The notes below the pieces were generated by a model. The model was given only the letters and a program-made list of their open reading frames with translations. It was not told the origin of the DNA and searched no databases. From contig CM057826.1 of assembly GCA_030068075.1 (NCBI GenBank), positions 71,459,312 to 71,523,311 on the forward strand: a stretch of 64,000 bases of DNA, written 5' to 3'. The position numbers and the translations under genes are program-made. Of this stretch, positions 1 through 11,080 are shown piece after piece (position 1 is the stretch's first letter; each line of letters opens with the position of its first letter). Origin of the DNA: Paguma larvata (Eukaryota; Chordata; Mammalia; Carnivora; Viverridae).

Positions 1-245
1 ATTGGAGTGCCCTTAGGTCCCAGAGCAATTTGCTTATTTGGAGGCAGTTGCGGAAGGACTGACACTACAGGAAGTTAGGAGGTATAATTTGGGAGGACAC
101 CTGGAGAATACCTCCTTATCAAAAATCGGATCTGCGACCCTGCCACAGAGACTAAAATCCCATCATAATAAAGTCTTTGAGTTAAAGAACTTAATTTCTA
201 GAGAAATTTCACAGTCTGACAACATTTTTTCAATTTTTTTATGTT
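1..245. other. Unassigned unique sequence
   Basis: No repeat family, splice-bounded reading frame or RNA gene is recognised. The open frame that runs from here through the microsatellite into the next SINE has no credible protein signature. Confidence 0.5.
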
Positions 246-253
246 TATATATA

Positions 254-308
<55 letters not shown>
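246..308. repeat. (TG)n/(TA)n microsatellite in a SINE tail
   Basis: A short TG run passes into about 25 TA units and abuts the T-run of the minus-strand SINE that follows. Seen on the SINE strand, it sits in the 3' A-rich tail, a common birthplace of microsatellites. It is probably length-polymorphic. Confidence 0.9.
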
Positions 309-311
<3 letters not shown>

Positions 312-505
312 TTTTTTTTTTTGAAAGAGAGAGAGCGCGTGAGTCAGGGACGGGTAGAGCGAGGGAGAGACACAGAATCCAAAGCAGGTTCCAGTTTCTG
401 AGTTGTGAGCAACAGAGCCTGACATGGGGCTCAAACCCACAAACCGTGAGATCATGACCTGAGCCAAAATCAGACGCTTAACGGACTGAGTCACCCAGGC
501 ATCCC
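309..505 (-). mobile_element. CAN-SINE (tRNA-derived), minus strand
   Basis: Reading the minus strand, the copy starts at 505 with a GGGATGCCTGGGTGACTCAG head, keeps the ATGATCTCACGGTTTGTGGG region, and runs through the CT-rich stretch into a poly-A that is the T-run at 310-322. Several substitutions mark it as middle-aged. Its tail has grown into the adjacent TA/TG microsatellite, so the exact 3' boundary and TSD are unclear. Confidence 0.93.
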
Positions 506-1513
506 AGTGACATTTAAATAGTAGTGGAAGGAACATATTTTACCCATTACCAGCCACTAATATAATAACAGAGGTGAGTATATTAGATAAGATTCATTCA
601 CTTAGTGAGCCTATTGATTAGGACACCAAATAATTAAGTTTAGAACTTCCAAAGATCCAAAAGTTTCCAACTTTTCTCCATCTATTAATTCAGAACATCC
701 AGTTCCCACCAATTCCAACACCAACACCACAACGACCAGGTATTTCTGAGATCAGAGAAAGAGTCTTAAAGAGACATATGAAAAAAGTATGTTCCCAGTA
801 GCATCACCTTGGCATCAACAGATAAAGGGAATATCATACCAGAGGGATCCACAGCTCTCTGGGGGCCATCTTTGGACCTTCGTATAATCCAAGCTTTAGG
901 GAGTTCTATGGCAAAGCGTAGTAGGAATTCCACTCAAAAAGAAGATGCAAAAAGCACATTTTTTATGATTTTTCTAGATCTCTCTCCTACTTAGTCTCCA
1001 TCGGATTCATACACGTGCCCAACAGAGAACTGCACAAGTCCTGGGCACCATACCGAACTTGACGTTGGCCCTGCCCTTCTGCAGCCAAAATTCACTTATT
1101 ACAACACACCCATCTTTCTTTTTCTCTCAGAATAAGCTCTTCTAAAAGTTCTGTCAAAGTAGGAAAAGTGCCCACCCCACCGGTTTTCCAGACAAATTAC
1201 ATTATGTTGGCATCTCGCTTAGAATCCCTCCATACTTGTAAAAACACACAGAGATGTAGAAGAGCACGGGCTTAACAGCAATATAATTGCAAAATAAAAT
1301 GATAGAGGATGAAAAAGGAGGCAATAGTAGGAGATGGAGTCATTTAACTAAAAAGGCAAAAAAAGCAAAAGCGAAAAAGCTTGAATGTTAAGCAACTGGA
1401 ATTTACCTTGAAGACAATGAAAAGTAATTTACATTTTTTATAAATAGAATTGGATTCAGAGCATAGATTGGGATGGTGCAACACAGGAGATTTATCTAAA
1501 AGAAGAGAACCCT
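506..1513. other. Unassigned unique sequence
   Basis: AT-rich sequence with no recognisable repeat. The 61-codon plus-strand frame at 809-994 has no motif and no convincing flanking splice sites. Confidence 0.5.
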
Positions 1514-1600
1514 CTTTTTTTTAAAGTAAGCTCTATGCCCAAAGTGGGGCCTGAACTCACAACACTGAGAACAAGTTGCATGCTCTACCAACCAAGCCAG
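1514..1600 (-). mobile_element. Old CAN-SINE fragment, minus strand
   Basis: About 87 bp match the central part of the older carnivore tRNA-SINE: T-run, AAGTAAGCTCTATGCCCAA, GGGGCCTGAACTCACAAC, then ACCAAGCCAGCC. It is strongly diverged and lacks the CT-rich region. It directly abuts an L1 3' end. Confidence 0.7.
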
Positions 1601-1735
1601 CCTGATGAGCACCGGGTGTTGTATGGAAGTGTGGACTTACTATATTTTACCCCTGAAACTAATATCACACTGTATGTTAACTAATTGGGATTTAAATAAA
1701 AACTACTAATAATAAATAAATAAAAATTAAAAAGA
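1601..1735 (+). mobile_element. L1 3' end (carnivore type)
   Basis: The segment TGATGAGCACCGGGTGTTGT, then CCCCTGAAACTAATATCACA and TGTATGTTAACTAATTGGGA, followed by AAATAAAAA repeats, is the characteristic end of carnivore L1 3' UTRs. Only the last ~135 bp are present (5' truncation). An A-rich tail closes it. Confidence 0.8.
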
Positions 1736-2874
1736 GAAAATAGCCATACTTCTATCAGAGAAAATAGACTTCAAAAAATAAAAATAAAAAATAAAAAAAT
1801 AAGAGAATCCATTATCTCCAACCTGTCTTTCTAATGGACAGATTACCAACAGAATCTGGGCCAAGATTGATAAAATACATTAAATTCCTCTTAGAAAAAA
1901 ATGTCCTTTAATACAAAACGAGACAGACAAAGCATTCCTTAACATCTCTGTTCTTACAAAGAACAATGAGTCTGATTTTCCATGGATACAATTCATGACT
2001 TCCTCATCAATTTTTTTAAAAAATGACTATACTTTTCAAAGATGATATATAAAAATTCAGTATACAGGAACATCAAAATAGGAAGCTATTATTAATTATA
2101 AATGGTTAAATTACTTTCTTGCATTAGGTTGAAATAATCTTTATATATTAGTTCAGTATATTTTCTAAAATGTATTTAAATAACTGACATATTTTTTCTA
2201 ACAGATATATCAATTCAATTCTTAAGTGTAGATCACTGCCCCTATTTAATGAAAAAGAATTATACCCATTAGCTAATGAGTATTTACATCTTATATATAT
2301 TGACAGTAAAACATTTGTACAACTAAAGAAGCAAAAATATATGTAAGTTAATTTACTTAAGTGAATATTTTTAAATACATTATAAAAGAACAAAAACAAG
2401 ATCTTCATACGCTAAGGTAAACAATAGCATTAATGGGTCACACCTAGGACAAATAAGGAAATTTACAACCTCCTGGTGTAGTGAAACATTTTGGAGGTTG
2501 TATATATGAAAAAGATGTACTTTAGGCAATTGTTCATATGACTAAAATATAGTGTACCTCCTTGTGCAACTGAAAAGCTTCAAAAGATTTGTAACTACCT
2601 CTTCTTAATTTCTCTTGTGACTCTGCTCCTAGAACTACCATGGTGATCCCTGGCTCTTTTCTGATTTACAAAGTGTTAATAAAGTCTATTATTTAACCAT
2701 TCCCCCAATATAGACAGAAAAAAATAAACCACAATACCAGAAAGAATGGAACAGGAAAAGGAAAAAACAGAAGTGTCTGTTTCATGAATATAAATTTCTG
2801 AGTTTGCTCTGTCTTCAAAATGTGTTCTTCTGTTTCTCCCTCTCAGCCTCCAATACCAACTCATTCACCTGATT
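1736..2874. other. Unassigned AT-rich sequence
   Basis: The first ~100 bp (CTTCTATCAGAGAAAATAGA, then A-rich) resemble a decayed L1 coding fragment. The rest shows nothing I can name. The 86-codon minus-strand frame at 2148-2408 is low-complexity and not convincing. Confidence 0.4.
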
Positions 2875-3125
2875 TCTGGTCATTTGTTTTTGTTGTTAAT
2901 TTTTGTTAATGTATATTTTTTTTGAGAGAGAGAGAGAGCAAGCATGAGCAGGGGAAGGGCAGAGAGAACGGGAGACACAGAATTTGAAGCAGGCTCCAGA
3001 CTGTGAGCTGTCAGAACAGAGCCCAGTGCGGGGCTCAAACCCATAAACCATGAGATCGTGACCTGAGCCCAAGTCAGATGTTCAACCAACTGAGCCATCT
3101 AGGCACCCCATCTGGTCATTTGTTT
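2875..3125 (-). mobile_element. CAN-SINE with 15-bp TSD, minus strand
   Basis: The SINE body is 2890-3110. It is flanked by perfect copies of TCTGGTCATTTGTTT at 2875-2889 and 3111-3125, so the insertion boundaries are exact. A GA-rich run (the CT tract on the SINE strand) and a T-rich tail are present. Confidence 0.95.
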
Positions 3126-3191
3126 ACTACAACAAACTTTGTAGTAAACATTGCTTTGATGGTAACATTAGAAAATGTGATAAAATGAAAG

Positions 3192-3563
3192 GTATATTAG
3201 TTTTCTATGGCTACTATAACAAATTACCATAGACCAGGTGGCTTAACACAGAAGTTTATTCTCTCACAGTTCTGGGGACATGAAACCCAAATCAAAGAGT
3301 CGGCAGGGCCATCAATTTCTGAAGGCTCTAGGAGAGGGTATGTTCTTTGCCTCCTCTAACTCGTAGTGGCTACTGACATTCTTTGGCTTGTGAATCCATC
3401 ACTCCTCCCCTGTGGTTTACCTCCATAGTCACATTGCCTCCTCCTCTTTTGTCTGTCCTCTCTGTTTCTTGTCATTGGATTTAGGACCTATCTGGAAAAT
3501 GGAAGATGACTTCCTTACATCAAGATCCTCAACTTAATTTCAGTTGCAAAAACCCATTTTCCA
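3192..3563 (-). mobile_element. MLT1-type LTR (ERVL-MaLR), minus strand
   Basis: Read on the plus strand this is a reverse MLT1 LTR: TTAGTTTTCTATGGCTACTA, TTTATTCTCTCACAGTTCTG, GTCATTGGATTTAGG, then AACTTAATTTCAGTTGCAAA and CCCATTTTCCA. The outer end is interrupted by two SINEs. About 10 bp between the SINEs (AATAAGATGG) look like the next piece of the LTR. No internal retroviral sequence is present, so it is a solo LTR. Confidence 0.8.
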
Positions 3564-3785
3564 GGGGTGCCTGGGTGGCTCAGTCAGTTAACCATCCAAC
3601 TTTAATTCAGGTCATGATCTTGAGGTTTGTGGGTCTGAACCCCATGTTGGGCTCTGTGCTAACAGCTCAGAGCCTGGAACCTGCTTTGGATTCTGTGTCT
3701 CCTGCTCTCTCTGCCCCTCCCCTGCTCGTGCTCTGTCTCTCACTCTGTCTCTCTCAAAAATAAATAAACATTAAAAAAAAAAAAT
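3564..3785 (+). mobile_element. CAN-SINE, first of a tandem pair
   Basis: GGGGTGCCTGGGTGGCTCAG head, A-box-like and B-box-like regions (degraded B box GGGTCTGAACCCC), CT-rich region and an AAATAAATAAACATTAAAA tail. It is inserted in the MLT1 LTR. Confidence 0.95.
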
Positions 3786-3794
3786 AAGATGGCA

Positions 3795-4020
3795 GGGTGC
3801 CTGGGTGGCTCAGTTGGTTAAGTGGCCCAGTTCGGCTCAGGTCATGATCCAACTGCTTGTGAGTTCGAGCCCCGCATCAGGCTCTGTGCTGACAGGTCAG
3901 AGCCTGGAGCCTGCTTTGGATTCTGTGTCTCCCTCTCTCTCTGTCCCTCCCCTGCTCACACTCTGTCTCTCTCTCTCTCTCCTTCAAAAATAAATAAACA
4001 TTAAAAAAATTTTTAAAATT
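3795..4020 (+). mobile_element. CAN-SINE, second of a tandem pair
   Basis: A second complete copy begins about 10 bp after the tail of the first, in the same orientation. The short spacer (ATAAGATGGCA) partly matches the sequence after the tail (TAAATGGCG), suggesting a degraded TSD for an independent insertion next to the first SINE's A-tail. Confidence 0.95.
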
Positions 4021-4679
4021 TAAATGGCGTAAGTGAAAAATAGTTGATAAACTCTATGTAATTGTACATAACAAGTATTAGTAGATAAAGTCATCATATT
4101 AATACAGTCAGTGGAAATTTAATGGATCTAGAGGAGAATAAGAAAACAAGTATTAAATAGCTACTATGTACCAGGCAGAAAAGGAATTCAAGTTTTGCAG
4201 AGCCTGGAGACCTATTTTTTAGAAAATAATATAAAACTATGAATACAAAAGTAGCTGTGAAAGTGAGTTATATATTTAGAATGAGGGAAGGATTTGTAAC
4301 AAATTATAAAGTTTTAAAAAGCTGAAAAATACTATGAACATAACAAAATCCAGGAAAATAACCTATCACTTTTATCATTATTATTAATTGTCACTTCTAT
4401 AATACCTATGTGATACTTTTCCCCGACATTATGGGTTCATTCTCTCTGACTGGCAATAATTTGTATATCATTTTCAATAAAATGATAACTCAGTCTTTCC
4501 TCTAGCATGGTTAATGGAAATTTGTTTTGTGTTATTGATAGCTTAGATGGTTTTTTCAAGCTGCAGCACAGAGGGAGTTTTATGGTTTTTTATGTTGTTT
4601 TATGCTTACTATACTGTTTGATGCTTACTATAAAACCACAGTTTTATGGTGTTTTATGATCACTGTGGGCAAGCTCTTG
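4021..4679. other. Unassigned AT-rich sequence
   Basis: No family recognised. Positions 4570-4660 hold imperfect local duplications of TTTTATG and GCTTACTATA motifs, consistent with replication slippage. Confidence 0.4.
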
Positions 4680-5165
4680 AAGAATCTCAGCACTTTGATC
4701 CTGTAATACATGCGTCACCCCATGGACTTGGCTAGGTTCTCCCTAGACGTACCCCATGGACCAAGCGAGGGTCTCCCTGCCCACTTGTGAGCTGGTCCTG
4801 GTTGGGAGAGGGCACAAGGGGCCACAATTCAAGACCTTTAGAGGCCTGATCCAGGGAGTAGGAGAAAGGCATTTGTTCAGATCCTCTGGATGAACAGTGG
4901 TAGGGTCTAGATGAACAATGAGTTCTAGAATAACTCCATTATTTATTATCTTATTTATTAATAAGAATGAGTTCTTATCCGGTTCTAGAAACCGGATAAG
5001 GTTTTCACCGAGGACGTGGGTAGATGCAGAGGTCTGGTGACCCACAACCACCCAGAGTCCCAGGACTACTACCTAGAGCATGCTCTGTACTTCCCTTCCA
5101 TATCTAGGGAGGAAAATATGCTGGAACTGAAAAAGACTCAGGCAAGTGGGGGCCATGAGGCTTAA
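4680..5165. other. Unassigned GC-richer block with internal duplication and hairpin
   Basis: GC content is higher than on either side. Two diverged direct copies of about 30 bp, each starting ACCCCATGGAC, lie at roughly 4717-4780. An 11-bp perfect inverted repeat lies at 4974-5000. This could be an old LTR fragment, but I cannot name it. The 102-codon minus-strand frame across it (4743-5051) has no recognisable domain. Confidence 0.35.
4974..5000. repeat. Perfect 11-bp inverted repeat, 5-nt loop
   Basis: CTTATCCGGTT at 4974-4984 and AACCGGATAAG at 4990-5000 flank the loop CTAGA. Confidence 0.85.
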
Positions 5166-8122
5166 GCTGCATGAGTTTCCTCTTAAATTCAAGTCCGGAG
5201 TCAGGTATTACATTTATGCACATTTTTATATTTACTTTAAGTGTTTAGTCATTTAAGTTAGTCTGTAATAAAAGATTACAAACACCAATTAGATATGACA
5301 AATATTAATTCCAAGTTACAGTTTTATAAAGTTTCAAACACACATATTATTGGGTTGGAAAAGAGATGATTAGACTTTGCATTAACCTATGAAACCTACT
5401 TGAGAAATAATTAAGATCATTTCCTTCACTAATAAATAATCAGGTACAATGTCCATATCTTAATATATATGTGCAAATATGTTTTAATATAGCACTAGTT
5501 TAACACTGAATAGATATCAGTAAGAATACCAACTAGAGAAATGCTCATTTTCATATAATCTTTTGTCTGTTTCGCAGAAAAGAAATGTAGCCTATATACC
5601 ATAAATCTGATAATATAGTAAGAAAAAAATACTGAGAATAATAAAATACCATTTAAAGTCTGGTCTTACAACAGTTTGTTTAAGTATACAAGGTACGCAA
5701 TGCAGTTCCTAAGAATAAACTAGTAGAGTAATCTTCTTTATGTTTAAAAAAAAAAGAAAAAAAAGGAAGTAGCATTCTAAGATACAGCTGCATAGACTAT
5801 ATGATGAATATTCAACATATGAAAAACTGACAAATTTATCTTTACTCCATCATTAAGCATTTTTGTGACAAGCTGGGTATTCATTCCATTAGGGGTCTTT
5901 TTTTGTGTGCATTCTTTTTGTCTAATGCTTGCTCATGCCCTTTCCTGACATCCCACAAAACTAATCTTTTCTTTTCCAAATTCCTGATTACCCATATTGT
6001 TAGAAATTCACACTCAGAAAACTCTTTTCAACGAAAGAAAGACAAAACCTTGGTCAAAACTCTCATTCCACTACCAAAAGTTTGATCTAATAGCTTTTCC
6101 TTCAACTCACCAAAAAAAAAAAAAAAAGATATCAGAAATAAATGCTTTTCATTAGTAAAAATATATTAACTTTTTGCTCACCAGAATTCCATCTCCTTTA
6201 TACTTTCAGATTACTTCTAATTCAGGAAAAGATAACTCCTTATCTTATACCATCAAATTCCATATTCTCACAGTAAATTATTCTTTTCATACAGCTTTTA
6301 CTGCTATATACAAGACAAAACATTTGACTGGAGAACTTCATTCAGTTTTAGATCACTCACTAAAATGACATTCACCTATTAATAGCTCATTGAAATCAAT
6401 GTCCAAAATGGATTCCTGGTGTTAAGGTGGAAAACAACACAGGTAATAGGATTAAACTTTGATCGCTAGAATCTTTAGCACACCACACTTACTGAGAAGC
6501 TTACTCTGAGGTTTTTCTGTAAACTGTTGAAATTTGGCAAAGCTACACACTAGAAGATTTCATAGTTCCTTTCCAAAAAACTTGACAGGAAAGAATATTC
6601 TCCAAGTTAAAAAGAAAAAATTCCACATGAAAAGTACATCACCAATGTAACAGCAGAGTTGTGGCTCTTTCATTTATTATGTATTCATTGTCTTCTTTGT
6701 GTATTTCACTGCCCCTGGGTTCATGACCAAACATCAATACATGTTAACACGTTTTCAATATTTATAAGCTAAAAGCTTAGATGCAAGTGTTATCAATAAT
6801 GGTACTGCTACTCAATTCATACTCACCAGCATCTTAATTATACTGCCTACCAATAAGCATCCTCAGGAATTAATGCAAGCTAACAGTTTAAAAAATCTAA
6901 TTTAAGGCTGCTTTAGGGTTAGGACTGACAAATGTCTAACTCACACTATTGCCTCTCTCCTTTTAAATACTTATTCTAGAAAGGGTTTTGTTTTGCCCTA
7001 TGACCGAATGTGTAAACAGGTGGCTGAGCTCAAAATTATACTTGCATAGTGATCATATCAAAGTTAAATAGGAAATAGCATTGCCTACCAATATAAATAG
7101 CAGTGACTGGTAAATAAGGTAGACAAATGTCAGAAGTCAATGTTTGTCTAAACAAAGACGAGTGAGAAATGCCATATATTTACCATAAACATCCAGCAAC
7201 ATAACTTAGCCTATTTTACTGAATACCAAATAGAATCTACTTACTTTGTTAAAATAAATGTGATGATCTAAGTAAAATGGCTTTTCAACTGACATTGTTC
7301 CCATTAATAATGTACATGCATTGAGAAGACTAATATAAATATCTTTATATAGAAAATGCCTATCGGACAATTTTTATAAATATGTCTAATCAGAATTTGA
7401 TTCGTAAGAATTTAAAGGATGCAAACAGGTCTACTGTCTTGCAGGGTAAAAATGTCTCCCTTAAAAATATTGTTACAGTAAAAACTCAATTAATGATAAC
7501 CTACCAGAAATGGAAGGATGAAATATGGCTATTTCAGAGTTTCCCAGAAAATATACCTTTTTTGTGGTTATTATTGAAGAAGCTTTAAAAACATAAAAGA
7601 CTGTTTTATTTTATTATCATAGAGTGGAATTTAACTATTGAAATCTATTTAAGTTCCTAACATATTTATTTCTGATTAATTAAGGTTTTATTGACTGAAA
7701 TCTACTTGAATCCTAGTATGTATTTATGCCCAAATTGGAAGGGTTTCTCTAGTGGGAAGTGTGCATTTAATTATTCAGTAATAAGACATTGCTATGATGA
7801 CAGGGGCTCATCAGAAAGCATCTGCCAAGGGAATTTTCCTTTTTTTTTTTGGTGTTAAAGAAATTTATTTGAAAACTGAAATCAGATAAATCATTGCCCC
7901 AATTGGGTGTTTTCATGCTCTAATTCACCTTACATTAATCCACGTACATACCTCCTAGTCCATTCTCCAAACCAAATATATTCTCTAAATAAATGTAGGG
8001 CAAGTGTGCTAAACAAAACAAAGATGAAGGTGACAATGCTGTTTGCCGAAGAAGTTTATGCCACCCTTTTTGGTCACTTTTTTCCTGAGAGGATGGCTTT
8101 GATTTCTCCCTCACTCGCTCAC
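5166..8122. other. Long unassigned AT-rich stretch
   Basis: Nearly 3 kb without a repeat I can name. It contains short A-runs (around 5745-5765 and 6111-6127) and several chance frames of 60-112 codons without protein signatures. Old degraded repeats could be hidden here. Confidence 0.4.
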
Positions 8123-8155
8123 TCACACACACACACACACACAGGCACACACACT
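8123..8155. repeat. (CA)n microsatellite
   Basis: About 16 CA units with one GG interruption. Confidence 0.9.
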
Positions 8156-8836
8156 CTAGCTATCATGTATCAAATGCTCACATATACATTTAACCCTCAT
8201 AACATCATGAGAGTTGATCTACCTATTAATATGGGCATTGCTTAGAAAAAGTCACCTATTTCAGTATCACCAACTCGCCCCACAACTTCAAATCTCTGCA
8301 ATCCTGGTAAGAATCAGGAAATCAAGTGTTTTATTAAAGAGCTTAAGGCAGCAAAAAATAGAGGTCAAAAGCTGTATCAAAAGCTCAAATCTTATATTAC
8401 AAAATTTATGTTTTTAAATATTACTCAGTGACTACTTATTCCTACTTTAGATAGAATTCTCTTAGAATAGATATGATTTTTCTAGCACATTAGATTAAAA
8501 GCAGAAAATTAGAGAAGGGGGACAGCACAGCCAGAAAAGCCAGTGTCTTCAAGACATATATATGATGCAGTATCAAAAAATCAGTATATATATGAAATTC
8601 AATAACAAAGAATCACTGTGATCATTTAGCCTAAGGACACAATGACTCAATGACCCAAAAACTCCCAAAAGTACCTATTATACAGCATATGCTGATGATG
8701 TCCCATCACCTACAAGTGATCTAATTGTGTTTACATAATTAACATAGGTAGAAAAATGAGTGAGTTTGAGAGAAAATTTTCTGTAGAAAAATGTTTTAAA
8801 AATATAGTCTGATAATAAAGCCAAGTTTTTGTTGTT
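8156..8836. other. Unassigned sequence
   Basis: AT-rich, nothing recognisable. Confidence 0.4.
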
Positions 8837-9072
8837 ATAAAATTTATTTATGAAGAACATAGGGGTGCCTGGGTGGCTCAGTCGGTTGAGCATCCAATTT
8901 CTGCTCAGGTCATGATCTCACGGCTTGTGAGTTCAAGCCCCGTGTCAGACTCTGTGCTGACGGCTCTGAGCCTGGCGCCTGCTTTGGATCCTCTGTCTCC
9001 CTCTCTCTCTCTGCTTCCAAAACTAAATAAACAATAAAAATTTTTAATAAAATAAAATTTATTTATGAAGAA
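8837..9072 (+). mobile_element. CAN-SINE with perfect 21-bp TSD
   Basis: The SINE begins at 8861 (GGGGTGCCTGGGTGGCTCAG) and ends about 9051. The flanks 8837-8857 and 9052-9072 are identical over 21 bp (beginning ATAAAATTTATTTATG), a long TSD typical of L1-mediated insertion. The CT-rich region is shortened. Confidence 0.96.
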
Positions 9073-10016
9073 TTTTGCATTCACTGATGATAAGTATTCA
9101 CTAATTGCTGTAGGAACTTAATGTTTTTGTATATGCCACACTCTAAGACACAAGCTTATACAATCTCATTTATACACATTGCATCATTGACTATTCTCTA
9201 AAAACCAAGAAAACAAAAGGGCATATTAATATCTTTGGGCCTATTTAGAATAATAGGAAAGAGATTTGTGTCAAGCAAATATGTCCTTTATAATATGTCC
9301 TTTTATATGTCCTTTATAATCAGTCTGATTAATGAACCCCAACCCAAAGCGGTTGAGTTGTTTCTGGGACTAAAAACAGAGCATACAGGAAAAACAAAAG
9401 ACAAACATAAAAAAGAAAAGCTAGGATAACTTGACTCAAAGTGTGGCAGAAAAAAAGGGATGACATATTACAGAAAATTATAGATGATCTATAACACGTG
9501 AAATTCACATTATATAAAAGAAGGTAACAGAAGAGAGAGTAGAAAGAAAGGTAGTAAGGTCCAATATTTTAGGATGGAAATAGGAATCAAGCCCTTCTTA
9601 ATGGAAGGCTCCAGACCAGGAAATTTGTTCTATAGAAAAAGGACTGTCATCACTGTGACCCAAAGACCAGCCTTCAGACCACTTCTGAGAAATAGAAAAT
9701 TATAACCATTTTACACTCTAGCCAGACAGTAAGACTTCCTGCATTTCTGTTGTAAAGTACATCATCACCCTAAGTCTTACTACTTTGGTTTTAGGAATAA
9801 TCAAATATATTCGACTCCTGTGAAACGATGGACCCATAAATAACCTTGTCGTAAGTATTAGAAATTGGCCTGCAAAACGGGAAGACGATTAAAGTATTTT
9901 CCTTAATCTTTCTCCCAACTCTAATAATTTCTTTCCTTTCCTTCTGTCCTTTGTGTGGAGGACAAAGCCTGTCAAGACTCATGCCTGCAACACAAACACA
10001 ACCATCTTTCCTCCAG
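9073..10016. other. Unassigned sequence
   Basis: No repeat recognised apart from a small three-part slippage repeat of ATGTCCTTTATA at about 9280-9320. Confidence 0.4.
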
Positions 10017-10186
10017 GTCCCAACCCAAGGGTAGATCCATCATTTCAAATGACAATTCCATAGGAAATCAATATCTTGAAAGGAAGATTGCTTCGACTAC
10101 TGCAGCATGGACTGTGGGCACAGCCAGTGAATTCAAGAAAGCACACCCATTTGTGGCTATCGTTCATCTAGCAGGATTGATTGCAG
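10017..10186 (+). other. Possible splice-bounded segment (very tentative)
   Basis: The segment is preceded by a pyrimidine-rich CATCTTTCCTCCAG and followed by a strong donor-like GCAG/GTAAGC. One frame is open throughout as part of a 104-codon frame (9955-10269), but the translation shows no known domain. Such sites arise by chance. I list it because it lies in unique sequence without repeats. Confidence 0.15.
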
Positions 10187-10639
10187 GTAAGCTTCCTCAG
10201 AGAGGGGGTGGAGGAGCTATTCATTTCTTCTTCTCTTTTCAACTTGCTCCTCTATTTTGGATCCAATAACAACAGTCCTGAATTATAAATAGCAGCAGGA
10301 GATAAACAACACCGTGGCTGGCTCAAAATGCTAAATAATAACTCTACCTGTTGTTTAAAGATTGATGTTCTTTCCATTCAACACATTCTTTCTCCATATC
10401 ACACATTACGAATTGTGGCTGTGATGCACTGATGTTACGTCTCGGGATACTCCATGTGAAAAACGGTGCTAATGCCCCAACTCGCAAAGCTTTTTCAAAC
10501 ATTCTAATCGAACACAAGCTAAAATACTTAAAAACTCAAAACTTGAGATTTTTTTTCCTGCTTCCAACACGTTAAACTGATACCACATATTTGTAAAATA
10601 CCTCTTTTAAGCTGTTTATTTTATTTTTTCTTAGTATGT
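10187..10639. other. Unique sequence with several retained CpGs
   Basis: Around 10380-10515 there are several CpG dinucleotides (TTACGAATT, TTACGTCTCGGG, AAACGGTG, ACTCGCAAAG, AATCGAAC) in an otherwise CpG-poor window. No repeat is recognised. Confidence 0.4.
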
Positions 10640-11080
10640 ATAGTGCATGTTAATTAAAGAAAATATTAAGATTTGGAAAGGAAAAGAAAAAGGACAACCA
10701 CTATAAATCCATTTCCCAAAGAGAATTGTTATTATATCTTCATCTGTTCCCTTCCAATCTTTTTCTGTACAATTGTTTTTACATAGTTAATCTCATACTG
10801 AGGATGCAATTTTGTATGTCCTTTATAAAACTAAAAACACGAACATTCCCCACAGTCATGGGCACTGATCATCAATATTATATTTCAAGATTATAAAATA
10901 ATTTATTTTGCACAAGTACCATAATCTACTTAATCATCTTACCACTGCTGATATTTAAGTTGTATCCAATATAGTATTTTGTGATTAGACACGATTCTGA
11001 GATAAATACTGGCATGCATTTCAAAGATCTTTGACAAATTGATAAAGCACTTTCTAAAAGAGTTGTTGACATGCCTCTTT
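10640..11080. mobile_element. Old LINE-like sequence (L1 3' region?), degraded
   Basis: CATAATCTACTTAATCATCT, then TGATATTTAAGTTGTATCCA and AAATACTGGCATGCAT, follow the pattern of an ancient L1-family 3' region found in many mammals. Divergence is high and the boundaries are uncertain. Confidence 0.4.

Noticed and set aside
38..536. Two overlapping frames of 139 and 112 codons on opposite strands
   Set aside because: Both read through the TA/TG microsatellite (alternating Tyr-Ile) and a SINE. They are artefacts of simple sequence.
3564..3640. tRNA-like A and B boxes
   Set aside because: They belong to tRNA-derived SINEs. No cloverleaf or functional tRNA gene is present, here or in the other copies.
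3805..3993. A recurring protein-like family starting MAQLVK, seen at many positions (also 14845-15027, 39487-39669, 44286-44561, 50570-50875, 52614-52826)
   Set aside because: It is the conceptual translation of the CAN-SINE. The repeat stays open in one frame, so the similarity is DNA repeat identity, not a gene family.
4743..5051. 102-codon minus-strand frame
   Set aside because: It lies in the GC-richer orphan block, contains the hairpin, and has no recognisable motif.
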